Assembly (NCBI RefSeq): GCF_025972045.1
Contig: NZ_JAPDHX010000002.1
Location: 186,001 to 250,000 of the forward strand
DNA: 64,000 bases
Origin: Micropruina sonneratiae
GTDB taxonomy: Bacteria > Actinomycetota > Actinomycetes > Propionibacteriales > Propionibacteriaceae
Direction: 5' to 3'
Within the stretch, counting starts at the first letter, position 1. Every line of letters starts with the position of its first letter. The translations under genes and the position numbers were made by a program. A model generated the notes under the pieces. It was not told the origin of the DNA and searched no databases. It was given only the letters and a program-made list of their open reading frames with translations. Of the stretch, positions 28,222 through 35,685 are shown one piece after another.

Positions 28222-28749
28222 ATGCGGACGACCGCCACCCTGCTGCTGTGGCTCGGCTGCGGCGCCGCCCTGCTGGCCGCGACCCAGCCCTGGTGGAACG
28301 CGGGGGGGCGCACGGCTGTGACAGGAGCCCAGGCGTCCGGCGGGGTGCTGGCCCTGGTGCTGGCCGCGGCGGCGGGGGCGTTCCTGGCGTTGTTCCTGCC
28401 CCGGATCGGACGCCGCATCGTCCTGGGCCTGGTGGCGGCGCTGGCCGCCGGCGGCGTCCCGGCCGCGTACGCCGCCTCGCCGGCCACCGTGCCTGTCGCC
28501 GGCGCCGGCGACTCCTTCGTCGCAACGGCATGGCCGTGGGTCTACACGGTCGCCGTGGTCCTGACCGCGTTGGGGGCAGTAGGGTCGGCGATCCTGCCGC
28601 CACCGCAACGGCGGCCCCCGAAGGCCACCCCCGACCCCGCCCTGGACGCCTGGAAGGCACTGGACGCCGGCGACGACCCGACGCAGGATCCGACCGACGA
28701 CCGCGGGCGTGGCCCTGCTGGCGATGCGTCGGCGGAGCGGCAAGAATAG
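28222..28749 (+). CDS. Trp biosynthesis-associated membrane protein (TIGR02234 type)
   Basis: 175 residues with four transmembrane helices (about 5-22, 37-57, 65-83, 103-125) and a charged Pro/Asp-rich cytoplasmic tail. The ATQPWW motif after the first helix is typical of the actinobacterial family found between trpE and trpC. Its role is unknown; tryptophan or precursor transport has been guessed for the family but is not shown. It starts 3 bp after trpE. Confidence 0.82.
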   Translation: MRTTATLLLWLGCGAALLAATQPWWNAGGRTAVTGAQASGGVLALVLAAAAGAFLALFLPRIGRRIVLGLVAALAAGGVPAAYAASPATVPVAGAGDSFVATAWPWVYTVAVVLTALGAVGSAILPPPQRRPPKATPDPALDAWKALDAGDDPTQDPTDDRGRGPAGDASAERQE

Positions 28750-28804
28750 GCACTCAGCCGCCGCCGAGCGTGTTCGGCGCCCAGCAGACTTCGAGGAGCG
28801 CACC

Positions 28805-29014
28805 ATGGCGACCAGTCACAAGCACTACCACCACGGCCGGACCCCTGCGGCCTGGGCCGGCAGCGTGATCGCCGCGGTCGGCTTCCTGCTCGGCACCGTC
28901 GCCTTCCTGATGGGCCCCAACTGGCTGCTGTTCTGGATCGCGCTCGCGATCGTCCTGATCGCCCCCGTCGTGGGTGGCGTGATGAGCCGGATGGGCCTGG
29001 GGCAGGGCGCCTGA
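28805..29014 (+). CDS. HGxxPAAW-motif small membrane protein
   Basis: 69 residues. The N-terminal [12 protein letters not shown] motif is followed by two transmembrane helices, [16 protein letters not shown] and [19 protein letters not shown]. The HGxxPAAW family is actinobacterial and usually lies next to trpC. Its function is unknown. ATG 28805 has GAGGAG about 6 nt upstream, so it is leadered. It ends 2 bp before trpC. Confidence 0.85.
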   Translation: MATSHKHYHHGRTPAAWAGSVIAAVGFLLGTVAFLMGPNWLLFWIALAIVLIAPVVGGVMSRMGLGQGA

Positions 29015-29016
29015 GC

Positions 29017-29799
29017 ATGGGAGTGCTCGACGCGATCGTCGCCGGAGTCCGCGAGGATCTCGAGGATCGGCGTGCGCGCTGCAGCCTGGACGAACTGGCG
29101 GCCCGGGTCGCGACCATGCCCCCGACCCGCGACCCGATGCCCGCCTTCCGGGCACCGCAGCTCGCCGTCATCGCCGAGGTCAAGCGGTCGAGTCCGAGCA
29201 AGGGTGCGCTGGCCGAGATCCCTGACCCCGCGGCGCTGGCCGCCCGCTACGCCGCTGGTGGGGCGTCCGCGATCTCGGTGCTCACCGAGCGGCGGCGCTT
29301 CGGCGGCTCGCTCGCCGATCTCGAGGCGGTGCGGGCCCGGGTCGAGGTGCCGGTGCTGCGCAAGGACTTCGTCGTCACCGACTACCAGTTGTGGGAGGCA
29401 CGTGCCGCCGGGGCAGACCTGGCCCTGCTGATCGTCGCGTCGCTGACCGACCGCCAGCTCGCCGACCTGTTCGACCTGGCCGGACGCCTGGGGCTGACCG
29501 CCCTGGTCGAGGCGCACACCGCCGACGAAGTGCGCCGGGCACTCGCCGTGGGGGCGTCACTGATCGGGGTCAACAACCGCAACCTGCAGACCCTCGAGGT
29601 CGACCTGGCCCAGTTCGAGACGATGGCCGGGCTGATCCCGGCCGATGTCGTCAAGGTGGCCGAGTCGGGCATCGTCACCCGCGACGACGTCCGCCGGGTC
29701 GCCCAAGCCGGCGCCGACGTGATCCTGGTCGGCGAGGCGCTGGTTCGGCACGGCGACCCGACCACCGCCATCGCCGAGTTCATCGCCGCCGGCGGCTGA
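29017..29799 (+). CDS. trpC: indole-3-glycerol phosphate synthase
   Basis: Closes the indole ring from CdRP. The 260-residue TIM barrel shows [13 protein letters not shown] with the catalytic lysine, [42 protein letters not shown] and [12 protein letters not shown]. It is monofunctional (no TrpF fusion). It sits directly after the HGxxPAAW gene in the trp operon. Confidence 0.95.
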   Translation: MGVLDAIVAGVREDLEDRRARCSLDELAARVATMPPTRDPMPAFRAPQLAVIAEVKRSSPSKGALAEIPDPAALAARYAAGGASAISVLTERRRFGGSLADLEAVRARVEVPVLRKDFVVTDYQLWEARAAGADLALLIVASLTDRQLADLFDLAGRLGLTALVEAHTADEVRRALAVGASLIGVNNRNLQTLEVDLAQFETMAGLIPADVVKVAESGIVTRDDVRRVAQAGADVILVGEALVRHGDPTTAIAEFIAAGG

Positions 29800-29808
29800 G
29801 GCGCTCCG

Positions 29809-29952
29809 ATGGGCCACGGCAACGCCACGGCGCGGGCCATCCAGCTGCGTGAGGGGGACCGGATCGACGACGCCGCCCTGGTCGCGCTGTTCCGGGCCGT
29901 CATCGCCAACAACCGCGCCGGCGGTTGGCGTGTCGTCCAGCCGACGCAGTAG
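29809..29952 (+). CDS. possible 47-residue protein after trpC
   Basis: ATG 29809 opens 47 codons with strongly GC3-biased codon use, reading MGHGNATARAIQLREGDRID and then ALVALFRAVIANNRAGGW. The ribosome site is weak (GAGGCG). It begins 9 bp after trpC in the same direction and precedes the phosphatase gene. No family is recognised. It could be a small protein or the start of a truncated one. Confidence 0.45.
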   Translation: MGHGNATARAIQLREGDRIDDAALVALFRAVIANNRAGGWRVVQPTQ

Positions 29953-29989
29953 GGGGTCGCACCCCGGCGACCGAAGGGTGGTGGTCACG

Positions 29990-30499
29990 ATGGCGGAGGC
30001 GTCCGGATGCTCCGGGCCGACGCTGTACCTGATCGAGCGCGGCGGGCCGGGGCGCCTGGCCACGATGGCCGCACCACGGGGCGGCGACGACCTGGCGGCC
30101 GACCTGGCCGCCCTGCGCGAGGCCGGCGTCGACACCCTGGTCAGCGTGCTCGGCCGGCTGGACGAACACGTGCTGCGCCTGCGACACGAACGCGCCGAGG
30201 CGTCCAGGGCCGGGCTGCGCTTCCGGCGGCTGCCGACCGGCGACTTCGGTACCCCCGACACCGACACCGCCCTCGGCGTGGCCCGAGAACTGCGCGCCGA
30301 CCTGCTGGCCGGACGCACGGTCGCCATCCACTGCCGGGCCGGGATCGGCCGCTCGTCGGTGCTGGCGGCGACCGTGCTGCGACTCGAAGGCGTCCGGCCC
30401 GACGAGGCGTGGGCCCTGATCGGCCGCGCCCGCGGCGTCCGGGTGCCCGAGACGCGGGCCCAGCGCGACTTCGTCGACGGGCTCGACAGCGCGCTGTGA
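29990..30499 (+). CDS. dual-specificity/tyrosine phosphatase-like protein
   Basis: 169 residues with the complete phosphatase P-loop [10 protein letters not shown] (CX5R; nucleophile Cys in IHCRAGIGR). A plausible general-acid Asp is in [10 protein letters not shown], the usual D-loop position before the P-loop. [10 protein letters not shown], the helix after the P-loop and the short length fit atypical dual-specificity phosphatases. The substrate (phosphoprotein, lipid or nucleotide) is unknown. It interrupts the trp genes between trpC and trpB, which have no functional link to it. ATG 29990 is chosen, with AAGGGTGG upstream. Confidence 0.78.
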   Translation: MAEASGCSGPTLYLIERGGPGRLATMAAPRGGDDLAADLAALREAGVDTLVSVLGRLDEHVLRLRHERAEASRAGLRFRRLPTGDFGTPDTDTALGVARELRADLLAGRTVAIHCRAGIGRSSVLAATVLRLEGVRPDEAWALIGRARGVRVPETRAQRDFVDGLDSAL

Positions 30500-30529
30500 A
30501 CCCGCTCCGGGGTACCGGCACCGAGTGCG

Positions 30530-30535
30530 TAGAGT
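30530..30535 (+). promoter_or_regulatory. -10 box for trpB-trpA
   Basis: TAGAGT lies 35 nt before GTG 30571. The resulting leader contains an AGGA ribosome site. This would give trpBA an internal promoter separate from hisI-trpE-trpC. Confidence 0.45.
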
Positions 30536-30570
30536 GGGGCGGTCACCACCCACCGAACCGAGGATCGATC

Positions 30571-31806
30571 GTGTCATTACCCGATGCCGCGGGGCATTAC
30601 GACATCTTCGGGGGCAAGTACGTCCCCGAGGCCCTGTACGCCGCACTGACCCAGTTGGAGGCCGAGTTCGACAAGGCGATGGGCGATGCGGAGTTCTGGC
30701 GCGAGCTCGACGACCTGCGGCGCAACTACTCGGGGCGTCCCACCCCGCTGACCGAGGCGAAGCGCTTCGCGCAGCACTGCGGCAACGCGATCGTGCTGCT
30801 CAAGCGCGAGGATCTCAACCACACCGGTTCGCACAAGATCAACAACGTGCTGGGCCAGGCGCTGCTCACCAAGCGGATGGGCAAGACCCGGGTGATCGCC
30901 GAGACCGGAGCGGGCCAGCACGGCGTGGCCACGGCGACCGCCGCCGCCCTGCTCGGCCTGGAGTGCCGGGTGTACATGGGCAAGGTCGACACCGACCGGC
31001 AGGCGCTCAACGTCGCCCGCATGCAGCTGCTCGGGGCCGAGGTGATCGCCGTCGAATCCGGCAGCCAGACGCTCAAGGACGCGATGAACGACGCGATGCG
31101 CGACTGGGTGGCCAGCGTCGACGACACGCACTACCTGATCGGTACCGTGGCCGGCCCGCACCCGTTCCCGAAGATGGTCCGCGAGTTCCAGAGGGTCATC
31201 TCGACCGAGGCCAAGGCGCAGGTGCAGGAGCGGTTCGGCCGGCTGCCGGACGCCGTCACCGCCTGCGTCGGCGGCGGCTCGAACGCGATGGGCATGTTCG
31301 CCGACTTCCTCGACGACCCGTCGGTCGCCCTGTACGGATTCGAGGCGGGCGGCGACGGCGTGGAGACGGGTCGGCACGCGTCGGCGATCTTCGGCGGCTC
31401 GGTCGGCGTGCTGCACGGCATGCGCACCTACATCCTCCAGGACGCCGACGGCCAGACCCTGGAGTCGCACTCGATCTCGGCCGGCCTGGACTATCCCGGG
31501 GTGGGGCCCGAGCACTCCTGGCTGGCCGCCACCGGGCGCGCCCACTACGAGCCGGTCACCGACGCCGAGGCGATGGAGGCCTTCGGCCTGCTCACCCGCA
31601 CCGAGGGGATCATGCCCGCCATCGAGTCCGCCCATGCGGCGGCCGGGGCGATCCGGCTCGGCAAGCGACTGGCGCAGGACGACCCGGACGCCCGGCCGAT
31701 CATCGTGATCTGCCTGTCGGGCCGCGGCGACAAGGACGTCGACACCGCCATCAGATGGTTCGGCATCGACGGCTCCGTGGACGACACCGTGGGTGGCGAG
31801 CAGTGA
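30571..31806 (+). CDS. trpB: tryptophan synthase beta subunit
   Basis: PLP enzyme that joins indole with serine. 411 residues with [15 protein letters not shown], the PLP lysine K89 in [16 protein letters not shown], the glycine-rich phosphate loop [10 protein letters not shown], and [17 protein letters not shown]. It is a full-length TrpB1 type. GTG 30571 is preceded by an AGGA site. The stop overlaps trpA by 4 nt (GTGA), which keeps alpha and beta subunits equimolar. Confidence 0.95.
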   Translation: MSLPDAAGHYDIFGGKYVPEALYAALTQLEAEFDKAMGDAEFWRELDDLRRNYSGRPTPLTEAKRFAQHCGNAIVLLKREDLNHTGSHKINNVLGQALLTKRMGKTRVIAETGAGQHGVATATAAALLGLECRVYMGKVDTDRQALNVARMQLLGAEVIAVESGSQTLKDAMNDAMRDWVASVDDTHYLIGTVAGPHPFPKMVREFQRVISTEAKAQVQERFGRLPDAVTACVGGGSNAMGMFADFLDDPSVALYGFEAGGDGVETGRHASAIFGGSVGVLHGMRTYILQDADGQTLESHSISAGLDYPGVGPEHSWLAATGRAHYEPVTDAEAMEAFGLLTRTEGIMPAIESAHAAAGAIRLGKRLAQDDPDARPIIVICLSGRGDKDVDTAIRWFGIDGSVDDTVGGEQ

Positions 31807-32624
31807 ACGAGGGCATCTCCGGAAAGGTCCTGCACCGGGCCGCCGACGAGGGGCGCAAGGCGCTGGTCGCCTACTACCCGGTCGGCTTCCCGACCGTGCC
31901 CGGCTCGCTGGACGTGCTGCGTACCCTGTGCGGCGAGGGCGATGCGCCGGGAGCGGACCTGATCGAGATCGGCCTGCCGTACTCCGACCCAGTGATGGAC
32001 GGGGTGGTGATCCAGCGCGCCGGCACCCGGGCGCTGGAGCGCGGCGTCCGGACCAGGGACGTGTTCACCGCCGTGGAGGCGGTCGCCGCCACCGGGACCG
32101 TTCCGGTGGTGATGACCTACTGGAACCTGGTCGACCGGTACGGAGTGGAAGCCTTCGCCCGTGATCTCGCCGCCGCCGGGGGAGCGGGCCTGATCACCCC
32201 CGACCTGGTGCCGGACGAGGCGTCGGACTGGTTCGCGGCGTCCGACGCGCACGGTCTGGACCGGATCTTCCTGGTCTCGCCCTCGTCGTCGGACGAACGG
32301 ATCGAACAGACCGCGGCCGCCTGCCGGGGCTGGCTGTACGCCACCGCGGTGATGGGCGTCACGGGTACCCGCAGCGCCGCATCCTCGGCCGCGCCCGAGT
32401 TGCTGCGACGCATCCGGTCGCTCGCCCCGGACACCCTGGTGGGCGTCGGGCTGGGAATCTCCAACGGCGACCAGGCGGCACAGGTGGCGCAGTACGCCGA
32501 CGCCGCCATCGTCGGCTCGGCGTTCGTCAAGGCGATGCTGGCCGCAGACGACGCCGGCACGCCGGGCGATCGAGGTGGGGTCGCCGCCGTGCTGGACGAC
32601 CTGGTCGAGGGCGTCCGGCGATGA
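31803..32624 (+). CDS. trpA: tryptophan synthase alpha subunit
   Basis: Cleaves indole-3-glycerol phosphate to indole, which channels to TrpB. The 273-residue TIM barrel has the catalytic Glu and Asp in [53 protein letters not shown] and [11 protein letters not shown]. It overlaps trpB by 4 nt. It is followed 10 bp later by the Sco1-like gene. Confidence 0.95.
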   Translation: MNEGISGKVLHRAADEGRKALVAYYPVGFPTVPGSLDVLRTLCGEGDAPGADLIEIGLPYSDPVMDGVVIQRAGTRALERGVRTRDVFTAVEAVAATGTVPVVMTYWNLVDRYGVEAFARDLAAAGGAGLITPDLVPDEASDWFAASDAHGLDRIFLVSPSSSDERIEQTAAACRGWLYATAVMGVTGTRSAASSAAPELLRRIRSLAPDTLVGVGLGISNGDQAAQVAQYADAAIVGSAFVKAMLAADDAGTPGDRGGVAAVLDDLVEGVRR

Positions 32625-32634
32625 ACGGACGCCG

Positions 32635-33279
32635 GTGACCCAGGCGCTGCGGGCGGCGCTGACCGGGCTGGTGGCGGCGCTGACCGCCCTGGTCCTCGCC
32701 GCCTGCGCGGGACCGGCAGCCCGGGTGAGCCCTGTGGGCCAGCCCAGCGCGCAGACCTACGGCGGGGCCGAACTGACCCAGCCGTACACCATGCCGGACG
32801 CCACCTTCACCGACTCGGCGGGCCGGCCGTTCAACCTGCGCACCGGCACCGACAAGCCGGTGCTGGTGGTGTTCTTCGGCTACACGTTCTGCCCCGACAT
32901 CTGCAAGGCGACGATGTCCGACCGGGCCAGCGCCATGAACCGGGTCACACCCGAGACCCGTGCCGAGGTGCAGGTGCTGCTGATCACCGTCGACCCCGAG
33001 CGCGACACGCCCGAGGTGCTGCAGAAGTACCTGGCGCGGATGGATCCGAGCTTCATCGGCCTGACCGCGCCGCTCGAACAGACCGAGCGGGTCGCCCGCA
33101 GCATGGGGGTCGCGATCGAGGGCACCACGAAGACCGCCGACGGCGGCTACGAGGTGACCCATTCCACCCAGGTGATCGCCTTCGGCGCCGACCGCAAGGG
33201 ACGGCTGGTCTGGACGCAGGGCACGGCCATCGGCACCTACGCCGACGACCTGGACACCTTCGCGGCCGCTCAGGGCTGA
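32635..33279 (+). CDS. Sco1/SenC-like copper-binding lipoprotein
   Basis: 214 residues. An N-terminal signal peptide ends in the lipobox LAAC (Cys24), so the protein is lipid-anchored outside the membrane. The thioredoxin-like Sco domain has the copper-binding CPDIC (C86, C90) and a distal His in EVTHSTQV. Sco proteins deliver copper to the CuA site of cytochrome oxidase or act as thiol reductants. It lies 10 bp after trpA and 43 bp before lgt. Lgt would attach the very lipid this protein needs, but no cytochrome oxidase genes are nearby. Confidence 0.85.
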   Translation: MTQALRAALTGLVAALTALVLAACAGPAARVSPVGQPSAQTYGGAELTQPYTMPDATFTDSAGRPFNLRTGTDKPVLVVFFGYTFCPDICKATMSDRASAMNRVTPETRAEVQVLLITVDPERDTPEVLQKYLARMDPSFIGLTAPLEQTERVARSMGVAIEGTTKTADGGYEVTHSTQVIAFGADRKGRLVWTQGTAIGTYADDLDTFAAAQG

Positions 33280-33310
33280 CCGCCGCCCGGGGAGTCCTTC
33301 GCCGATGCGG

Positions 33311-33316
33311 CAGGAT
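33311..33316 (+). promoter_or_regulatory. -10 box for lgt (leaderless)
   Basis: CAGGAT lies 6 nt before GTG 33323. This supports the GTG over an ATG six codons upstream. Confidence 0.4.
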
Positions 33317-33322
33317 GGGCGG

Positions 33323-34372
33323 GTGCTGTTGTCCATTCCCTCGCCGCCGATCAGCGGCTGGCAGATCGGCCCGTTCTACCTGCACATCTACGCGCTGTGC
33401 CTGATCGCCGGCATGATCGCCGCCTGGACGATCGGCAGCCGTCGCTGGCGGGCCCGCGGCGGTGGCGCCGAGCAGTTTGAGACGATCGTGCTGGTCGCCA
33501 TTCCGGTCGGGATCGTCGGGGCCCGGATCTACCACGTCCTGACCCACTGGGGCGACTACTTCGCCCCCGGCATCGACCCATGGAGCGCGCTGCGCATCTG
33601 GGAGGGCGGGATCGCCATCTACGGGGCCATCGGCGCGGGCGCCCTGGCGGCCTGGCTGATGTGCCGCCGCTTCGGGGTGCGATTCTCGTCGCTGGCCGAC
33701 TCGTTGGCACCGGGCATCGCGGTCGGTCAGGCGCTGGGACGGTTCGGCAACTGGTTCAACCAGGAGCTCTACGGACTGCCCACCGACCTGCCCTGGGCGC
33801 TTGAGATCGACCCCGCCCACCGCGTCGCAGGCTTCGAGCAGTACTCCACCTTCCACCCGACCTTCGCCTACGAATCGTTGTGGAACGTCCTGGTTGCCCT
33901 GACCCTGATCTGGGCGGACCGGCGCTTCCGGCTCGGCCGGGGCAAGGTGTTCGCCCTCTACATCGCGCTGTACGGCTTCGGCCGGTTCTTCACCGAGGGC
34001 ATCCGCCTGGACTTCTCCTACGACACGTTCGGCCCGATCCGCTTCAACCAGGCCGTCGCGGCCCTGATCTGCCTGGTCGGGGTGGCGCTGCTGATCTGGC
34101 TGGTCAGGAACAGGCCCGGACGTGAGCCGAGCGTCAACCTGAGCGTCGGTGACGCGGCACTCGCCGACCAGCCGGACGCCGACGACGACACGGAGGTCGC
34201 TTCGGACGATCAGGACGCCACCCCCGACGAGCAGGACGCCTCGTCCGACGAGCCGGAGGCCCAGCAGGACGCCGCCTTCAACGATGGCGACCGGGTCGCT
34301 ACCGGGTCGATCGGCACCCCCGACCCGGAGGCGCCCTCGACCGACGCGCCGGAGTCGGAGCGGCCGCACTGA
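33323..34372 (+). CDS. lgt: prolipoprotein diacylglyceryl transferase
   Basis: Membrane enzyme that adds diacylglycerol to the lipobox cysteine of prolipoproteins. 349 residues with about seven transmembrane helices. The Lgt signature GRFGNWFNQELYG and the HPTFAYESLWN and EGIRLD motifs are intact. The last 80 residues form an Asp/Glu/Gln-rich acidic cytoplasmic tail beyond the family core, as in other high-GC actinobacteria. The gene lies after trpA and the Sco lipoprotein, the usual actinobacterial neighbourhood upstream of gltB. Confidence 0.93.
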   Translation: MLLSIPSPPISGWQIGPFYLHIYALCLIAGMIAAWTIGSRRWRARGGGAEQFETIVLVAIPVGIVGARIYHVLTHWGDYFAPGIDPWSALRIWEGGIAIYGAIGAGALAAWLMCRRFGVRFSSLADSLAPGIAVGQALGRFGNWFNQELYGLPTDLPWALEIDPAHRVAGFEQYSTFHPTFAYESLWNVLVALTLIWADRRFRLGRGKVFALYIALYGFGRFFTEGIRLDFSYDTFGPIRFNQAVAALICLVGVALLIWLVRNRPGREPSVNLSVGDAALADQPDADDDTEVASDDQDATPDEQDASSDEPEAQQDAAFNDGDRVATGSIGTPDPEAPSTDAPESERPH

Positions 34373-34374
34373 TC

Positions 34375-34413
34375 CCTCGGCCTGGCCGGCCCGGCCCGGC
34401 GACAGCGCCGAGG
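34375..34413. terminator. weak hairpin between convergent lgt and the 34431 gene
   Basis: CCTCGGC (34375-34381) can pair with GCCGAGG (34407-34413) around a GC-rich loop in the 58-bp convergent gap. It is plausible as a shared terminator, with no T-tract. Confidence 0.35.
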
Positions 34414-34430
34414 TGCCACCACCCGATCCG

Positions 34431-35486
34431 TCAGCGGCGGATCTGACCCTCCTGGTAGTCGTCGGGGTCGAGCCCCGCGGCCCGGAAGTCGTTGGCGTCC
34501 ACGTTGCCCTGGGCGCCGACCCACTGCCGGTTGTGTTCGTCGATGAAGTAGCGATCGGCGCCGGCCTCGACCTGCACGTCCTCTCCGGACGCCGTCCGCA
34601 CCGTCTCCTCCTCACGGATCGAGTTGATCAGCGAATGCTGCTGGTCCAGTCCCGGGCCGTCCCCGCTCCCCACACCGGAGGGGACCCCCTGGAACGGCTG
34701 GTTGAGCTGGTTCAGGTAGGCCGCGGTGCTTGCCTCGCCCATCGCGACCCGCTGGTTGTGGATCGCGGTGTTCGCCGCTCCCGCGGCGGCGATGTCACCC
34801 ATTCGCTGGTTGTGCATCGCCTGGCTGGCATTCATCCACAGCGCGTTCTGCTGGGCGTTGGCGGCCTGCTGGTTGGCGAAGTTGGCGTTCTGGACGCCCT
34901 GCCACTGCTGGTTGGTCCGCTCCGAGGACATCGCGTGCAGCAGCAGGTCGCGATCAGGTTGCCCCCCGCCCACGGCGTAGACGGCGCACACATCGGCAAC
35001 CCAACCGGGACCGAAGGAGTTGGTGGTGCAGACCGCGAGCGCCTCGACCTGGGCGCCCTGATCGGTGAACCGGAACGGGGCGGACGCCGCGGTCACCCGC
35101 AGCTGGACGCCCTGCGCGGCCGCCTTGCGCATGGTCTCCTCGACCAGCGCCTGCTCGGCCTGCGCCCCGCCGGCGGCGAAGCCCGGCAGGGTGCCGAACC
35201 GCTGCTGCAGGTACTGCGGCAGGAAGTTCGTCGCGTCGGTGAACGGGGCGAGCTGGTGCACCCCCGGGGTGGGGAAGAAGCCACTGGACGGTTCGAAGAA
35301 GTCCGGCATATCCGGGTCGTGCAGGCTCAGCCTCACCGACCCGTCGGGGGAGGCCGCCCGGACGGCTCGGCGGGCCGCCGGCCCGACCCGCACCAGCCGC
35401 GCGTCGTGCTGCCAGCCGGCCGGTAGCTCGATCACGAAGGCGCCCTCGTTGGCGTCCACGACGGGCTGCCATTGCGTGTTGGTCAT
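34431..35486 (-). CDS. unknown protein with N/Q-rich helical middle
   Basis: 351 residues in three parts. About 1-185 is a mixed globular domain (FVIELPAGWQHDARLVRVGP, LQQRFGTLPGFAAGGAQAE, a single VCTTNSFGPGWV cysteine). About 190-275 is Asn/Gln/Ala/Met-rich with repeated short motifs such as NANFANQQAANAQQNALW and AMHNQRMGDIAAAG / AIHNQRVAMGEAS, probably helical. The C-terminal part ends with DRYFIDEHNRQWVGAQGN. There is no signal peptide or membrane helix. I do not recognise a family with a known role. ATG 35486 is leaderless, with a TAACCT box 7 nt upstream. It is divergent from gltB. Confidence 0.72.
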   Translation of the reverse strand: MTNTQWQPVVDANEGAFVIELPAGWQHDARLVRVGPAARRAVRAASPDGSVRLSLHDPDMPDFFEPSSGFFPTPGVHQLAPFTDATNFLPQYLQQRFGTLPGFAAGGAQAEQALVEETMRKAAAQGVQLRVTAASAPFRFTDQGAQVEALAVCTTNSFGPGWVADVCAVYAVGGGQPDRDLLLHAMSSERTNQQWQGVQNANFANQQAANAQQNALWMNASQAMHNQRMGDIAAAGAANTAIHNQRVAMGEASTAAYLNQLNQPFQGVPSGVGSGDGPGLDQQHSLINSIREEETVRTASGEDVQVEAGADRYFIDEHNRQWVGAQGNVDANDFRAAGLDPDDYQEGQIRR

Positions 35487-35493
35487 GGCGGAC

Positions 35494-35499
35494 AGGTTA
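35494..35499 (-). promoter_or_regulatory. -10 box for the 35486 gene (leaderless)
   Basis: TAACCT on the minus strand lies 7 nt before ATG 35486. Confidence 0.5.
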
Positions 35500-35586
35500 G
35501 GTTGGGCCGCCGGTTGCGTCGAGAGCAGGGGACGAACCTCGTCCATCATGCAAACAGTCGTAACCCTCACGAAATACGCACCCTTG

Positions 35587-35592
35587 TATGCT
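35587..35592 (+). promoter_or_regulatory. -10 box for gltBD
   Basis: TATGCT lies in an AT-richer patch (CGAAATACGCACCCTTGTAT just upstream) about 94 nt before gltB. It gives a leader of about 85 nt ending in GAGGAG before ATG 35686. Confidence 0.45.
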
Positions 35593-35685
35593 GCCAGCGC
35601 GTGCTGTGAAGCCGCCGGACGGCGGGCGCTTCGGCACCCTCCGGCCCCAGACCTCCCACACGCCGGAAGATGAGGAGAACCGCCC

